Source: CBFHOS01 sp965657645 (lineage in GTDB: Bacteria; Pseudomonadota; Alphaproteobacteria; Puniceispirillales; Puniceispirillaceae). Taken from it: a DNA stretch of 64,000 nt. Location of the stretch: assembly GCA_965657645.1 (NCBI GenBank), contig CBFHOS010000001.1, forward strand, positions 1-64,000, read 5' to 3'. Made by a program: the position numbers and the translations under genes. Position 1 is the stretch's first letter. Each line of letters opens with the position of its first letter. Positions 43,481 through 51,333 of the stretch are shown one piece after another. Below the pieces are notes generated by a model, which did not search any database, had not been told where the DNA came from, and saw only the letters and a program-made list of their open reading frames with translations.

Positions 43481-44329
43481 TTACCGCTGGCATTTCGCAC
43501 AGAAGAAACTGCTCCGCCCCGATTGGACAATGGTTTGGATGGGCGCCGCACAGCTCAAACAGGCCTCACCGTCGCGGCCATAAACCGCTAGCTGTTGAAC
43601 GAAATAGCCGATTTCACCGCCGGGCTGAACATGGTCGCGAAGGCTAGTGCCGCCCTCGGCAATGGCCCGCCCCAGCACATCTCTAATCGACGTGACAAGC
43701 CGGTCCGCCCGCCGCCCTGCAATGGTGCCTGCTTTGCGGCGCGGGGAAATACCAGCATAGAACAACGCCTCACACGCATAGATATTGCCAATACCGGCGA
43801 CGATTTGCTGGTTAAGCAAAGCGTTTTTAATCGGGCCGGTCCGCCCCGCCAGAGCGCTTGATAAATGCGCCGCAGAGAATGAATTACCAAGCGGTTCCGG
43901 TCCCATATCCGCCAGCATCGGATGGGTATCGCCGCCAAATAAATCGACCCAGCCAAACCGCCGTGGATCGTTCAGCACGACATAAGCCCGATCATCGTCA
44001 TTACCTCCATCACCAGCATTATTGGCTGGTGCCATGGTCAGGACCATATGGTCATGCTTGCCGATTTCCGGCTTGCGGTGATGAATACGCACCGAACCAG
44101 ACATGCCAAGATGCAACAGCATTGTCTCGTCACCATCCAGCGGCATCAGGACAAATTTACCGCGCCGCTGTAATGGTCCGAACCGGCGGCCTTGTAATCG
44201 CTCAGCGAGATTTTCGGGCAAGGGCCAACGTAGATCAGGTCGGCCAACAAAGGCCGCCTCGATAGTGCGCTGTTCCAAGACAGGTGCGAGTGCGCGGCGG
44301 ACGGTTTCGACTTCAGGGAGTTCAGGCAT
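43481..44329 (-). CDS. mutM: Formamidopyrimidine-DNA glycosylase
   Basis: A 282-residue repair enzyme that removes 8-oxoguanine and cuts the abasic site. The catalytic N-terminus PELPEVETVRR is intact, with Lys58-type lysine in GKFVLMPL, the H2TH region (QQIVAGIGNIYACEALF), and a C-terminal zinc finger CLSCAAP-x-FFCAKCQR. Length is normal. It is divergent from ubiE with a 191-bp gap. Confidence 0.97.
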   Translation of the reverse strand: MPELPEVETVRRALAPVLEQRTIEAAFVGRPDLRWPLPENLAERLQGRRFGPLQRRGKFVLMPLDGDETMLLHLGMSGSVRIHHRKPEIGKHDHMVLTMAPANNAGDGGNDDDRAYVVLNDPRRFGWVDLFGGDTHPMLADMGPEPLGNSFSAAHLSSALAGRTGPIKNALLNQQIVAGIGNIYACEALFYAGISPRRKAGTIAGRRADRLVTSIRDVLGRAIAEGGTSLRDHVQPGGEIGYFVQQLAVYGRDGEACLSCAAPIQTIVQSGRSSFFCAKCQR

Positions 44330-44520
44330 TAGGCGTTCACCGTTATTGTTAGGGCTAAATTCGGGGCATTAATGAGGCTGCGATACTACGCCGCCATCCA
44401 GCGTTGTACCCAGAGTGGTAATAAGAACCGCAATATTATTCAATAAATAGGCTGGCATTGCTATATAGTGATATGAGCAGACGCCCCACACAGACAATAT
44501 ATTAATCAGGACCGATAGAC

Positions 44521-45300
44521 ATGACCGCACCGACGCGACCAGACCAGAATGACGATACAAATGACGGTATTGTCGATTTTGGCTTTAAAATGGTGGACCG
44601 CGCGGAAAAGGTCGGCCTTGTGCGCGGCGTGTTTGATAGTGTTGCCGAACGCTATGACGTGATGAATGATTTGATGAGCGGCGGCGTTCATCGGCTATGG
44701 AAAAGCGCGTTAATCGATTGGATGGCACCGCAACCCGGCCAGCATCTGGTCGATCTAGCAGGGGGCACCGGCGATATCAGCCTGCGGTTTTTGCGCCGCG
44801 GCGGCGGTAGCGCGGCCATTACCGATATTAACCATGCGATGCTGATGGCCGGACGAAAGCGCCGCGATTTGGCAAAATACCGCGGCCAGACGAGTTGGTG
44901 TGTTGGCAATGCGGAAAGCCTGCCATTTGATAGCGGCATTGCCGATTTTGTCACTATCGCCTTTGGCCTGCGCAACGTGACCGATAGACAGGCGGCAATT
45001 AACGAGGCGCACCGTATCCTAAAGCCGGGCGGGCGGTTCCTTTGTTTGGAATTTTCGACCGTTAATAACCAAGCCTTGGCCAAGCTATATGATGCCTGGT
45101 CCTTCAACGTCCTGCCACAGATTGGCCAGATGGTTGCTGGGGACGCCGATAGCTATCGTTATCTGGTCGAATCCATTCGCAAATTCCCCGCACCAGAAAT
45201 CTTGGCCGACATGTTTGCAACGGCCGGCTTTGCCCAAGTGCGGGTGCGTTCCCTATCAGGCGGCATCGCCTGTATTCATTCAGGCTGGAAACTGGACTGA
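44521..45300 (+). CDS. ubiE: Ubiquinone/menaquinone methyltransferase
   Basis: A 259-residue SAM-dependent C-methyltransferase of ubiquinone synthesis. It has the UbiE-characteristic VFDSVAERYDVMNDLMSGG, the SAM motif VDLAGGTGDISL, and FGLRNVTDR. The end overlaps the next gene by 1 bp (TGATG). This starts the ubiE-ubiB-coaBC-dut cluster. A 191-bp region divides it from mutM and should hold both promoters. Confidence 0.98.
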   Translation: MTAPTRPDQNDDTNDGIVDFGFKMVDRAEKVGLVRGVFDSVAERYDVMNDLMSGGVHRLWKSALIDWMAPQPGQHLVDLAGGTGDISLRFLRRGGGSAAITDINHAMLMAGRKRRDLAKYRGQTSWCVGNAESLPFDSGIADFVTIAFGLRNVTDRQAAINEAHRILKPGGRFLCLEFSTVNNQALAKLYDAWSFNVLPQIGQMVAGDADSYRYLVESIRKFPAPEILADMFATAGFAQVRVRSLSGGIACIHSGWKLD

Positions 45301-46811
45301 TGCGCACGACCTCTTGGATGATGTTTGTTGCCTTGTTGCGGCTTCCCGCGATTAGCTGGCATCTTGGCCGGGCTGGGGTGCTGGGTCATATCGCCCAGAT
45401 TACCCTTTTGCCAAATTGGCTCCGGCGGGTGTGCGGTGGTATTGATATTATTGTGCGCTCCAGAGGGGCGACCAAGGATGCAGGCGGTGCGCTTGCTGAT
45501 GCGCTGCAACGCCTTGGCCCCGGTTTCATCAAATTCGGTCAGGCCCTATCCACACGATCCGATCTTATTGGCCCACAAATGGCGCTATCACTTAGCCTGT
45601 TACAGGACCGCTTGCCGCCATTTGCCGCGCATCTCTCGCGCCAGCAAATTGAAGCGGCAACCGGTGCGGCGTTGGAAGACACATTCCGCCGATTCGATGA
45701 TGAGCCAATTGCGGCGGCATCCATCGCCCAGGTTCATTATGCGGAATTAACCGATGGTAGGGCGGTGGCGGTAAAGCTATTGCGGCCCGGTATCGACCGC
45801 CGGATGCGTTCTGATACTGCGTTATTTTTTGCCCTTGCCCAGATAATGGAGCGAATCGCCCCAGGATTGCGCCGGCTAAAGCTCGTTGCGGCGGTTGATC
45901 AATTCGTCCAGCTATCCGAGATCGAACTGGATTTGCGGCTTGAAGCGGCGGCGGCAGGGCGGCTATCTGATAATCTGCGCGAGGATGATGAAATCCATGT
46001 GCCATGGGTCGATCTAGAACGCACAACCTCATCAATGCTGATCATTGAATGGGTGGACGGGATCCGAATCGACGATGTGCCCGCGCTAACCGCGGCCGGA
46101 CATGACATTGGCAAATTGACCGAATTTGCGGCACGGAGCTTTTTCAATCAGGTGTTCCGCGATGGGTTTTTCCATGCCGACATGCATCCGGGCAATATTT
46201 TCGTGCGGGCTGATGGGCGGCTGGTGCCGATTGATTTTGGCATTATGGGGCATCTGGATTTTTCTGACCGCCTGTTCCTTGCCCGCCTGCTTACCGCGAT
46301 GCTGGAACGCGATTATGATCAGGTCGCCAAATTGCATAAGGATGCGGGCATGTTGGGGCCGGATGCGTCGGTCCATCTATTCTCGCAATCGGTGCGCGCG
46401 GTTGCTGATCCGGTGATGGGAAAGGCGCTTGGCGAGGTGTCACTAGGCACCGTTCTTGGCCAGATTTTCCAGCTTTCTACCCGTTTTGAGATAGAGGTCC
46501 AACCGCAATTCAACCTCTTGCAAAAGACCATGATGATGGCCGAGGGCGTTGCCCGCCAGCTTAATCCGGGGGCCGATATGTGGAGCCTGTCACAGCCATT
46601 GGCCGCGAATTGGATGGCCAATCAGGCTGGCCTTGCCAAACGCGCCGAGGCGTTTTTAGAAGACGCATTACTGGTCGCCTCGCGTTTGCCAAAGATCCTG
46701 CGGGATATTGAAGCGGGCGAAAGTGAAAAAATTCACAAACCAACACCAATATGGCCCGGAATAGTGTCATTGATTGCGCTTGGCATTGCAGTTTCAACAA
46801 TTTTCATATAA
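45300..46811 (+). CDS. ubiB: UbiB, atypical kinase-like protein for ubiquinone synthesis
   Basis: A 503-residue ABC1/UbiB protein. The conserved KxGQ motif is FIKFGQALSTRSDLI, followed by AVKLLRPG, DMHPGNIF (catalytic loop), and PIDFGIMG (metal site). A hydrophobic helix near the C-terminus (WPGIVSLIALGIAVSTIF) anchors it in the inner membrane. It supports ubiquinone synthesis; the ATPase is thought to act on the pathway, not to phosphorylate proteins. The C-terminal codons hold the first TTCAC-type site of the downstream coaBC gene. Confidence 0.97.
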   Translation: MRTTSWMMFVALLRLPAISWHLGRAGVLGHIAQITLLPNWLRRVCGGIDIIVRSRGATKDAGGALADALQRLGPGFIKFGQALSTRSDLIGPQMALSLSLLQDRLPPFAAHLSRQQIEAATGAALEDTFRRFDDEPIAAASIAQVHYAELTDGRAVAVKLLRPGIDRRMRSDTALFFALAQIMERIAPGLRRLKLVAAVDQFVQLSEIELDLRLEAAAAGRLSDNLREDDEIHVPWVDLERTTSSMLIIEWVDGIRIDDVPALTAAGHDIGKLTEFAARSFFNQVFRDGFFHADMHPGNIFVRADGRLVPIDFGIMGHLDFSDRLFLARLLTAMLERDYDQVAKLHKDAGMLGPDASVHLFSQSVRAVADPVMGKALGEVSLGTVLGQIFQLSTRFEIEVQPQFNLLQKTMMMAEGVARQLNPGADMWSLSQPLAANWMANQAGLAKRAEAFLEDALLVASRLPKILRDIEAGESEKIHKPTPIWPGIVSLIALGIAVSTIFI

Positions 46812-46857
46812 ATTCACAAAATATCCTTAATAATAAAGATATGTGAGTTTTTGTGAA
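46723..46857. promoter_or_regulatory. Three TTCACAAA-type sites before coaBC
   Basis: GTGAA-AAAA-TTCAC is a perfect palindrome at 46723-46736, and TTCACAAAA (46813-46821) pairs with TTTTGTGAA (46849-46857), which overlaps the coaBC GTG start. Inside the latter pair, ATATC (46821-46825) and GATAT (46838-46842) also pair. All share TTCACAAA. The pattern could be an operator for the HTH part of CoaBC or an RNA hairpin blocking the start. Confidence 0.5.
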
Positions 46858-48301
46858 AACCATTCGTCATAATGTTAGTGCCATCATCACCGCGCTTGGT
46901 GGCCGTGAAGCGGTTCAAGCATTGCTTGATGTTGGGCCGAGCGCGATCAGCAATTACCATACGCGTGGGGCCTTTCCGCACCGCGCCACCGGACCATTGC
47001 TAGCGGCATTACAGGCGCGCGGTTATCAGGTTGATCCCGATAGCCTAGCGATACTGACCGGCGATAACGGCATCGCGGCGACTGTTCAAAAAACCGTGTT
47101 ATTAATCGTTGGCGGGGGTATCGCCGCCTATAAAGCGCTAGAGGTCGCGCGCCGTTTGCAAGATCACGATATCAGGGTTATCGGCATGATGACCAAGGGC
47201 GCCCAGCAATTCATCACGCCGCTTAGCCTTGCCGCCCTCACCGAAGAAAAAACCTATACCGATTTATTCTCCCTCACCGATGAGGCCGAAATGGGTCATA
47301 TCCAATTGGCCCGCATGGCCGATCTGGTGCTAGTGGTACCGGCAACGGCCAATCTAATGGCGCGGGTGGCACATGGGATGGCGGATGATTTGGCATCGAC
47401 GGTAATGCTGGCAACCGAAGCGCCGATCATGATGGCCCCCGCAATGAATCCGGTAATGTGGGGTAATCCAGCGACCCAGCATAATCGCGATATTCTTGCA
47501 TCGCGCGGAATCCAATTCATCGGCCCTGCCGCCGGTGATACCGCCTGTGGTGAATTTGGCTCTGGGCGGATGAGCGACCCGATGGATATCGTTGCGGCGG
47601 TACTGGACCAGATGGCCAAGACGGAATCCACCCCCTTAAAGGGCAAACACGCGATCGTCACTTCGGGCCCAACCTATGAGCCGATTGACGCGGTTCGCTT
47701 TATCGCCAATCGGTCATCTGGCAAACAGGGTCACGCGATTGCCGAGGCGCTAGCCGCCGCCGGTGCCAGCGTAACCTTGATCAGCGGGCCGGTCGCCCTA
47801 GATGATCCGGCCGGCGTTAAAGTGGTAAGGGTGGAAACAGCGGCGCAAATGCTCGCCGCCTGTAATGCCAGCCTGCCCGCTGATATAGCGGTCTTTGCCG
47901 CCGCGGTTGCCGATTGGCGGGTGCGCGATCCACAGAACGAAAAGATCAAAAAGCCCAAAGATGCCAGCGCCGCGCCAGCCCTCGATCTGGTCGAGAACCC
48001 CGATATTCTGGCGCAAATCTCGACGCATGAGAACCGCCCCGCAATAGTCGTTGGCTTTGCCGCCGAGACCAATGATCTTATCGACAATGCGAATGACAAG
48101 CTGCGCCGCAAAGGCTGTGACTGGATTATTGCCAATCATATAGCCAGTGATGGTGCACCCAACGTCTTTGGCAGTGATAATAACGCCGCCCATTTCATTA
48201 CCGCTTCGCATATCGAGAGCTGGCCAGAGATGGCTAAATCCGCCCTTGCCGAAAAACTCGTTGGTAAATTAACAGAGGCCCTCACCAATGGATCGCATTA
48301 A
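46853..48301 (+). CDS. coaBC: CoaBC with an N-terminal helix-turn-helix
   Basis: Bifunctional phosphopantothenoylcysteine synthetase/decarboxylase of CoA synthesis, 482 residues, about 80 more than usual. CoaC begins near residue 79 (VQKTVLLIVGGGIAAYK), with His149, PAMN (196-199) and Cys232. CoaB has SGPTYEPIDAVRF (271-283) and the lysine run KIKKPK (364-369). Residues 7-66 form a Cro/YdaS-like HTH (ITALGGREAVQALLDVGPSA, then ISNYHTRGAFPHR). The only start visible upstream of CoaC is the GTG at 46853, so the fusion appears real. It ends 14 bp inside dut. Confidence 0.92.
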   Translation: MKTIRHNVSAIITALGGREAVQALLDVGPSAISNYHTRGAFPHRATGPLLAALQARGYQVDPDSLAILTGDNGIAATVQKTVLLIVGGGIAAYKALEVARRLQDHDIRVIGMMTKGAQQFITPLSLAALTEEKTYTDLFSLTDEAEMGHIQLARMADLVLVVPATANLMARVAHGMADDLASTVMLATEAPIMMAPAMNPVMWGNPATQHNRDILASRGIQFIGPAAGDTACGEFGSGRMSDPMDIVAAVLDQMAKTESTPLKGKHAIVTSGPTYEPIDAVRFIANRSSGKQGHAIAEALAAAGASVTLISGPVALDDPAGVKVVRVETAAQMLAACNASLPADIAVFAAAVADWRVRDPQNEKIKKPKDASAAPALDLVENPDILAQISTHENRPAIVVGFAAETNDLIDNANDKLRRKGCDWIIANHIASDGAPNVFGSDNNAAHFITASHIESWPEMAKSALAEKLVGKLTEALTNGSH

Positions 48302-48752
48302 CGTAGACATTATCCGACTTGCCAACAGCCAGCCAGATGGTGCAAAGGAATTGCCATTACCGTCCTATGAGACCGCCGGTGCCGCCGGAATGGACCTTGC
48401 CGCGGCCCTATCGGCGCCGATAGACTTAGGCGCTGGCAAACGCACTATCATTCCAACCGGTTTTGCGATTAGCCTACCACAAGGCTTTGAAGCGCAGATT
48501 AGACCGCGCTCTGGTCTTGCTTTGAAACATGGTATTACTGTTGCCAATGCGCCGGGGACAGTTGACGCCGATTATCGCGGCGAAATTTGTGTTATTCTTG
48601 TTAACCTTGGTGACGATAGTTTTACCATTAACCACGGCATGCGAATCGCCCAGATGGTGATTGCACCGGTAACACAATGCCAGTTCACGCTGGTGGAAAC
48701 GCTAGAGCAAACCGAACGCGGATCAGGTGGGTTTGGGTCAACAGGGGTCTAG
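48288..48752 (+). CDS. dut: dUTP diphosphatase
   Basis: A 154-residue trimeric dUTPase that turns dUTP into dUMP. The five motifs are seen: AGMDLAAAL, RSGLALKHGI, VDADYRGEICVILVNLG, a middle strand with RIAQMVIAPV, and the C-terminal RGSGGFGSTG. It overlaps coaBC by 14 bp, suggesting translational coupling. Confidence 0.97.
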   Translation: MDRINVDIIRLANSQPDGAKELPLPSYETAGAAGMDLAAALSAPIDLGAGKRTIIPTGFAISLPQGFEAQIRPRSGLALKHGITVANAPGTVDADYRGEICVILVNLGDDSFTINHGMRIAQMVIAPVTQCQFTLVETLEQTERGSGGFGSTGV

Positions 48753-48769
48753 CGTAACGAGGACAGGCC

Positions 48770-49546
48770 ATGCTCAATGATAATGATTTGGAACGCTATG
48801 CGCGCCAAGTGATCATACCGGATGTTGGTGAAGACGGTCAGCAAAAGCTGCGAGACGCCAAGGTTCTGGTTATTGGTGCTGGCGGTCTTGGCTCGCCCGT
48901 CATCATGTATCTTGCGGCGGCTGGTGTTGGCTCGATCACGGTTATTGATGATGATGACGTGTCACTATCCGATTTAAACCGCCAGATCGCCTACACCACC
49001 AGCACAATTGGCGAGGAAAAGGTCAAGCAGATAGCCCTTACGGCAAATGCGATTAATCCTGATATTCATGTGTCGGGCCTGCCGGTGCGGGCCACCCCGG
49101 GCAATGCCAGCAAGCTAATCATGGCGCATCACGTTATTGTTGATTGCTCCGACAATGTCGAAACCCGTTATTTGCTTGGCGATTTATCGCATCAGGCGCG
49201 GGTGCCGCTGGTCTTTGGAAGCGCGGTCCAAAGCGAAGGTCAGGTGTCAGTCTTCCAGAGCAATATCGACAATCATAGAGGCAGTGCCTGTTACCGCTGT
49301 GTGTTCCCGTCTTCGCCCGGCATAAAACAGGCACCGGGCTGTTCGCAGGCGGGGATTCTAGGGCCGATGACCGGTATCATTGGCTCGATGCAGGCGATGG
49401 AAACGATCAAGCTCATCACCGGCATAGGCACTAGCCTGACCGGTCGTCTAATGCTTGTTGATGGCCGTGATATGAGCTTTATGGAAATCGCCACAAACCG
49501 GCGTGATGATTGTCTGTGCTGTGGGACCAAGGGGCCCGGCGGCTAG
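48770..49546 (+). CDS. moeB: MoeB/ThiF-type adenylyltransferase
   Basis: A 258-residue E1-like enzyme that adenylates the C-terminus of a ubiquitin-like sulfur carrier (MoaD or ThiS). It begins RYARQVIIPDVGEDGQQ, then IGAGGLGSP (nucleotide), NRQI, CSDN, a CxxC zinc pair in CYRCVFP and a second pair near the C-terminus (CLCC). The cysteine in APGCSQAGILGP is the family's conserved active-site residue. No rhodanese domain is attached. MoeB, ThiF and HesA cannot be told apart. Confidence 0.9.
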   Translation: MLNDNDLERYARQVIIPDVGEDGQQKLRDAKVLVIGAGGLGSPVIMYLAAAGVGSITVIDDDDVSLSDLNRQIAYTTSTIGEEKVKQIALTANAINPDIHVSGLPVRATPGNASKLIMAHHVIVDCSDNVETRYLLGDLSHQARVPLVFGSAVQSEGQVSVFQSNIDNHRGSACYRCVFPSSPGIKQAPGCSQAGILGPMTGIIGSMQAMETIKLITGIGTSLTGRLMLVDGRDMSFMEIATNRRDDCLCCGTKGPGG

Positions 49547-49549
49547 ATC

Positions 49550-50536
49550 CTAGAGCATCGCCTCGATCACCCGATCACGCGGGGCATGACCATCCCAGAA
49601 TGTCTGGATATTGATGATGACCTTGTCACCCATTTCCAAGCGACCCTCGATCGTGGCCGAGCCGATATGCGGCAATAGAACAACATTTGGCAAATCACGC
49701 AGGGCCTCGGGAATGTGCGGCTCCTCGGCATAAACATCGAGACCAGCACCGGCGATATTACGCGATGCTAGCAAATCAGCCAGCGCCTCTTCGTCAATAA
49801 CCTCACCACGCGATGTGTTAACCAGATAGGCCGATGGCTGGATTAATGACAAACGCTCACGCGATAACAGCATATGTGTAGCTGGCGTATGCGGGCAATT
49901 CACCGAGACAATATCAACTCTGGCCAGCATCTGGTCCAGCGATTCCCAATAGGTCGCCTCCAACTCGGTCTCAATTTCGGGATGTACAGCCTTGCGGTTG
50001 TGATAATGGATACTAAGACCAAAACCACGGGCGCGGCGGGCGATTGCCTCGCCAATACGGCCCATGCCGATAATGCCAAGGCGCTTGCCGTTGATCCGGT
50101 GGCCCAGCATGCCGGTTGGCGACCATCCCTGCCAATTGCCAGAACGTGCGAGCTTGTCACCCTCGGCAATGCGGCGCGGCACCGCCAGCATCAGAGCCAA
50201 AGCAACATCCGCAGTGTCCTCGGTTAACACGCCGGGTGTATTGGTTACGGTAATGCCGCGGGCCTTGGCGGCGGCAAGATCAATATGGTCAACGCCAGTG
50301 CCAAAAGAGGCAATCAGCTTTAGCCGGTCGCCCGCCGCGTTAATCACCGCCGCGTCAATTTTGTCAGTCACCGTTGGCACCAGAACATCGGCGGTCTGCA
50401 TGGCTTCGATTAATTGATCAGGGGTAAGGCTTGCATCGCTCTCATTCAGCTTTGCATCAAACAATTCGCGCATCCGCGTTTCAATTGAGTCTGGAAGTTT
50501 GCGCGTCAAAACCACGGTTGGTTTATTTTGACTCAT
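49550..50536 (-). CDS. D-isomer 2-hydroxyacid dehydrogenase
   Basis: A 328-residue NAD(P)H enzyme of the glyoxylate/hydroxypyruvate reductase type. The nucleotide loop is GIIGMGRIGEAIARRARGFG, the catalytic Arg lies in VNTSRGEVID, the Glu in EEP, and the His in LPHIGSAT. It converges on moeB with a 3-bp gap. The likely reaction is glyoxylate or hydroxypyruvate reduction, but other 2-oxoacids fit. Confidence 0.93.
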   Translation of the reverse strand: MSQNKPTVVLTRKLPDSIETRMRELFDAKLNESDASLTPDQLIEAMQTADVLVPTVTDKIDAAVINAAGDRLKLIASFGTGVDHIDLAAAKARGITVTNTPGVLTEDTADVALALMLAVPRRIAEGDKLARSGNWQGWSPTGMLGHRINGKRLGIIGMGRIGEAIARRARGFGLSIHYHNRKAVHPEIETELEATYWESLDQMLARVDIVSVNCPHTPATHMLLSRERLSLIQPSAYLVNTSRGEVIDEEALADLLASRNIAGAGLDVYAEEPHIPEALRDLPNVVLLPHIGSATIEGRLEMGDKVIINIQTFWDGHAPRDRVIEAML

Positions 50537-50706
50537 TATCGATCTCTCAATTCAATATGAAAACTAAGGTCTCTGGCTTTGCCGCCAAAAACATACTATT
50601 CTTAAGGCCAAAGCGTCCTATTGTTGATTGGGGTCATTTACATGGCCATATAATGATTATCAATTTGCACCAATTCTAACCAAAAGACTACCAGAACAAC
50701 GCCACC

Positions 50707-51240
50707 ATGAAAAAACAATTCGATATGGCTAAAACTCTGTTGGTTGCATGTGCCACCGCTATTTTGGTCACAATGCACCAACCGGTGCCGCTTTTTGCCC
50801 AAGAGGCAAAACTTACCGTGCGCGGCAGTGGCGAGGCTGTGCCTCGCTTTGTAACGCTTAAATTTGACAAAGCTAATATGCGGGAAGGACCGGGCAATGA
50901 ATATAAGGTGCTATGGCAATATAACCGCACCGGCTTTCCCATGCTGGTAGAGGCCGAATTTGGTGTGTGGCGCAAAGTCGTCGATCATGAGGGCACCACC
51001 GGTTGGATGCATGGATCGCTATTGTCACTGCGCCGGATGGTTCTGGTGGTTAACGGTACCGCAAAAATCCACAAAAAACCGCTAGTCACGGCAAAAATTG
51101 TTGCTGTTGCCGAACGCGGGGCCTTGCTGGAGCTGCAATCCTGTCCGGCTGAATGGTGCCGGATCGCCGTTGGTGATTTGCGTGGATGGGTCAGCCGTGA
51201 CGCCCTGTGGGGCATGCGCGATGGCGAGGTTCTTAACTAG
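50707..51240 (+). CDS. Secreted SH3-domain protein
   Basis: A 177-residue protein with a signal peptide (about 1-32, cleavage after LFA) and two bacterial SH3 units of the SH3_4 type. The first runs from KANMREGPGNEYKVLWQYN to GWMHGSLLS, the second from GTAKIHKKPLVTAKIV to GWVSRDALWG. Such proteins act in the periplasm, often bound to peptidoglycan. No good ribosome-binding site precedes the ATG, and an internal Met at 50725 is possible. Confidence 0.85.
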   Translation: MKKQFDMAKTLLVACATAILVTMHQPVPLFAQEAKLTVRGSGEAVPRFVTLKFDKANMREGPGNEYKVLWQYNRTGFPMLVEAEFGVWRKVVDHEGTTGWMHGSLLSLRRMVLVVNGTAKIHKKPLVTAKIVAVAERGALLELQSCPAEWCRIAVGDLRGWVSRDALWGMRDGEVLN

Positions 51241-51277
51241 GCCCTATATTTATTCTGAGCCATTTCACGCTAACGCA

Positions 51278-51315
51278 AACGGCGCTTTGGATATCCCAAA
51301 GCGCCGTTGCTTTTT
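51278..51315 (+). terminator. Strong Rho-independent terminator
   Basis: AACGGCGCTTTGG and CCAAAGCGCCGTT form a perfect 13-bp stem with a 5-nt loop, followed by GCTTTTT. It serves the SH3 gene. katG converges on the same point, but its own transcript would lack a T-run, so the terminator works mainly on the plus strand. Confidence 0.92.
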
Positions 51316-51333
51316 CAGTAATGACGCGCCGTT

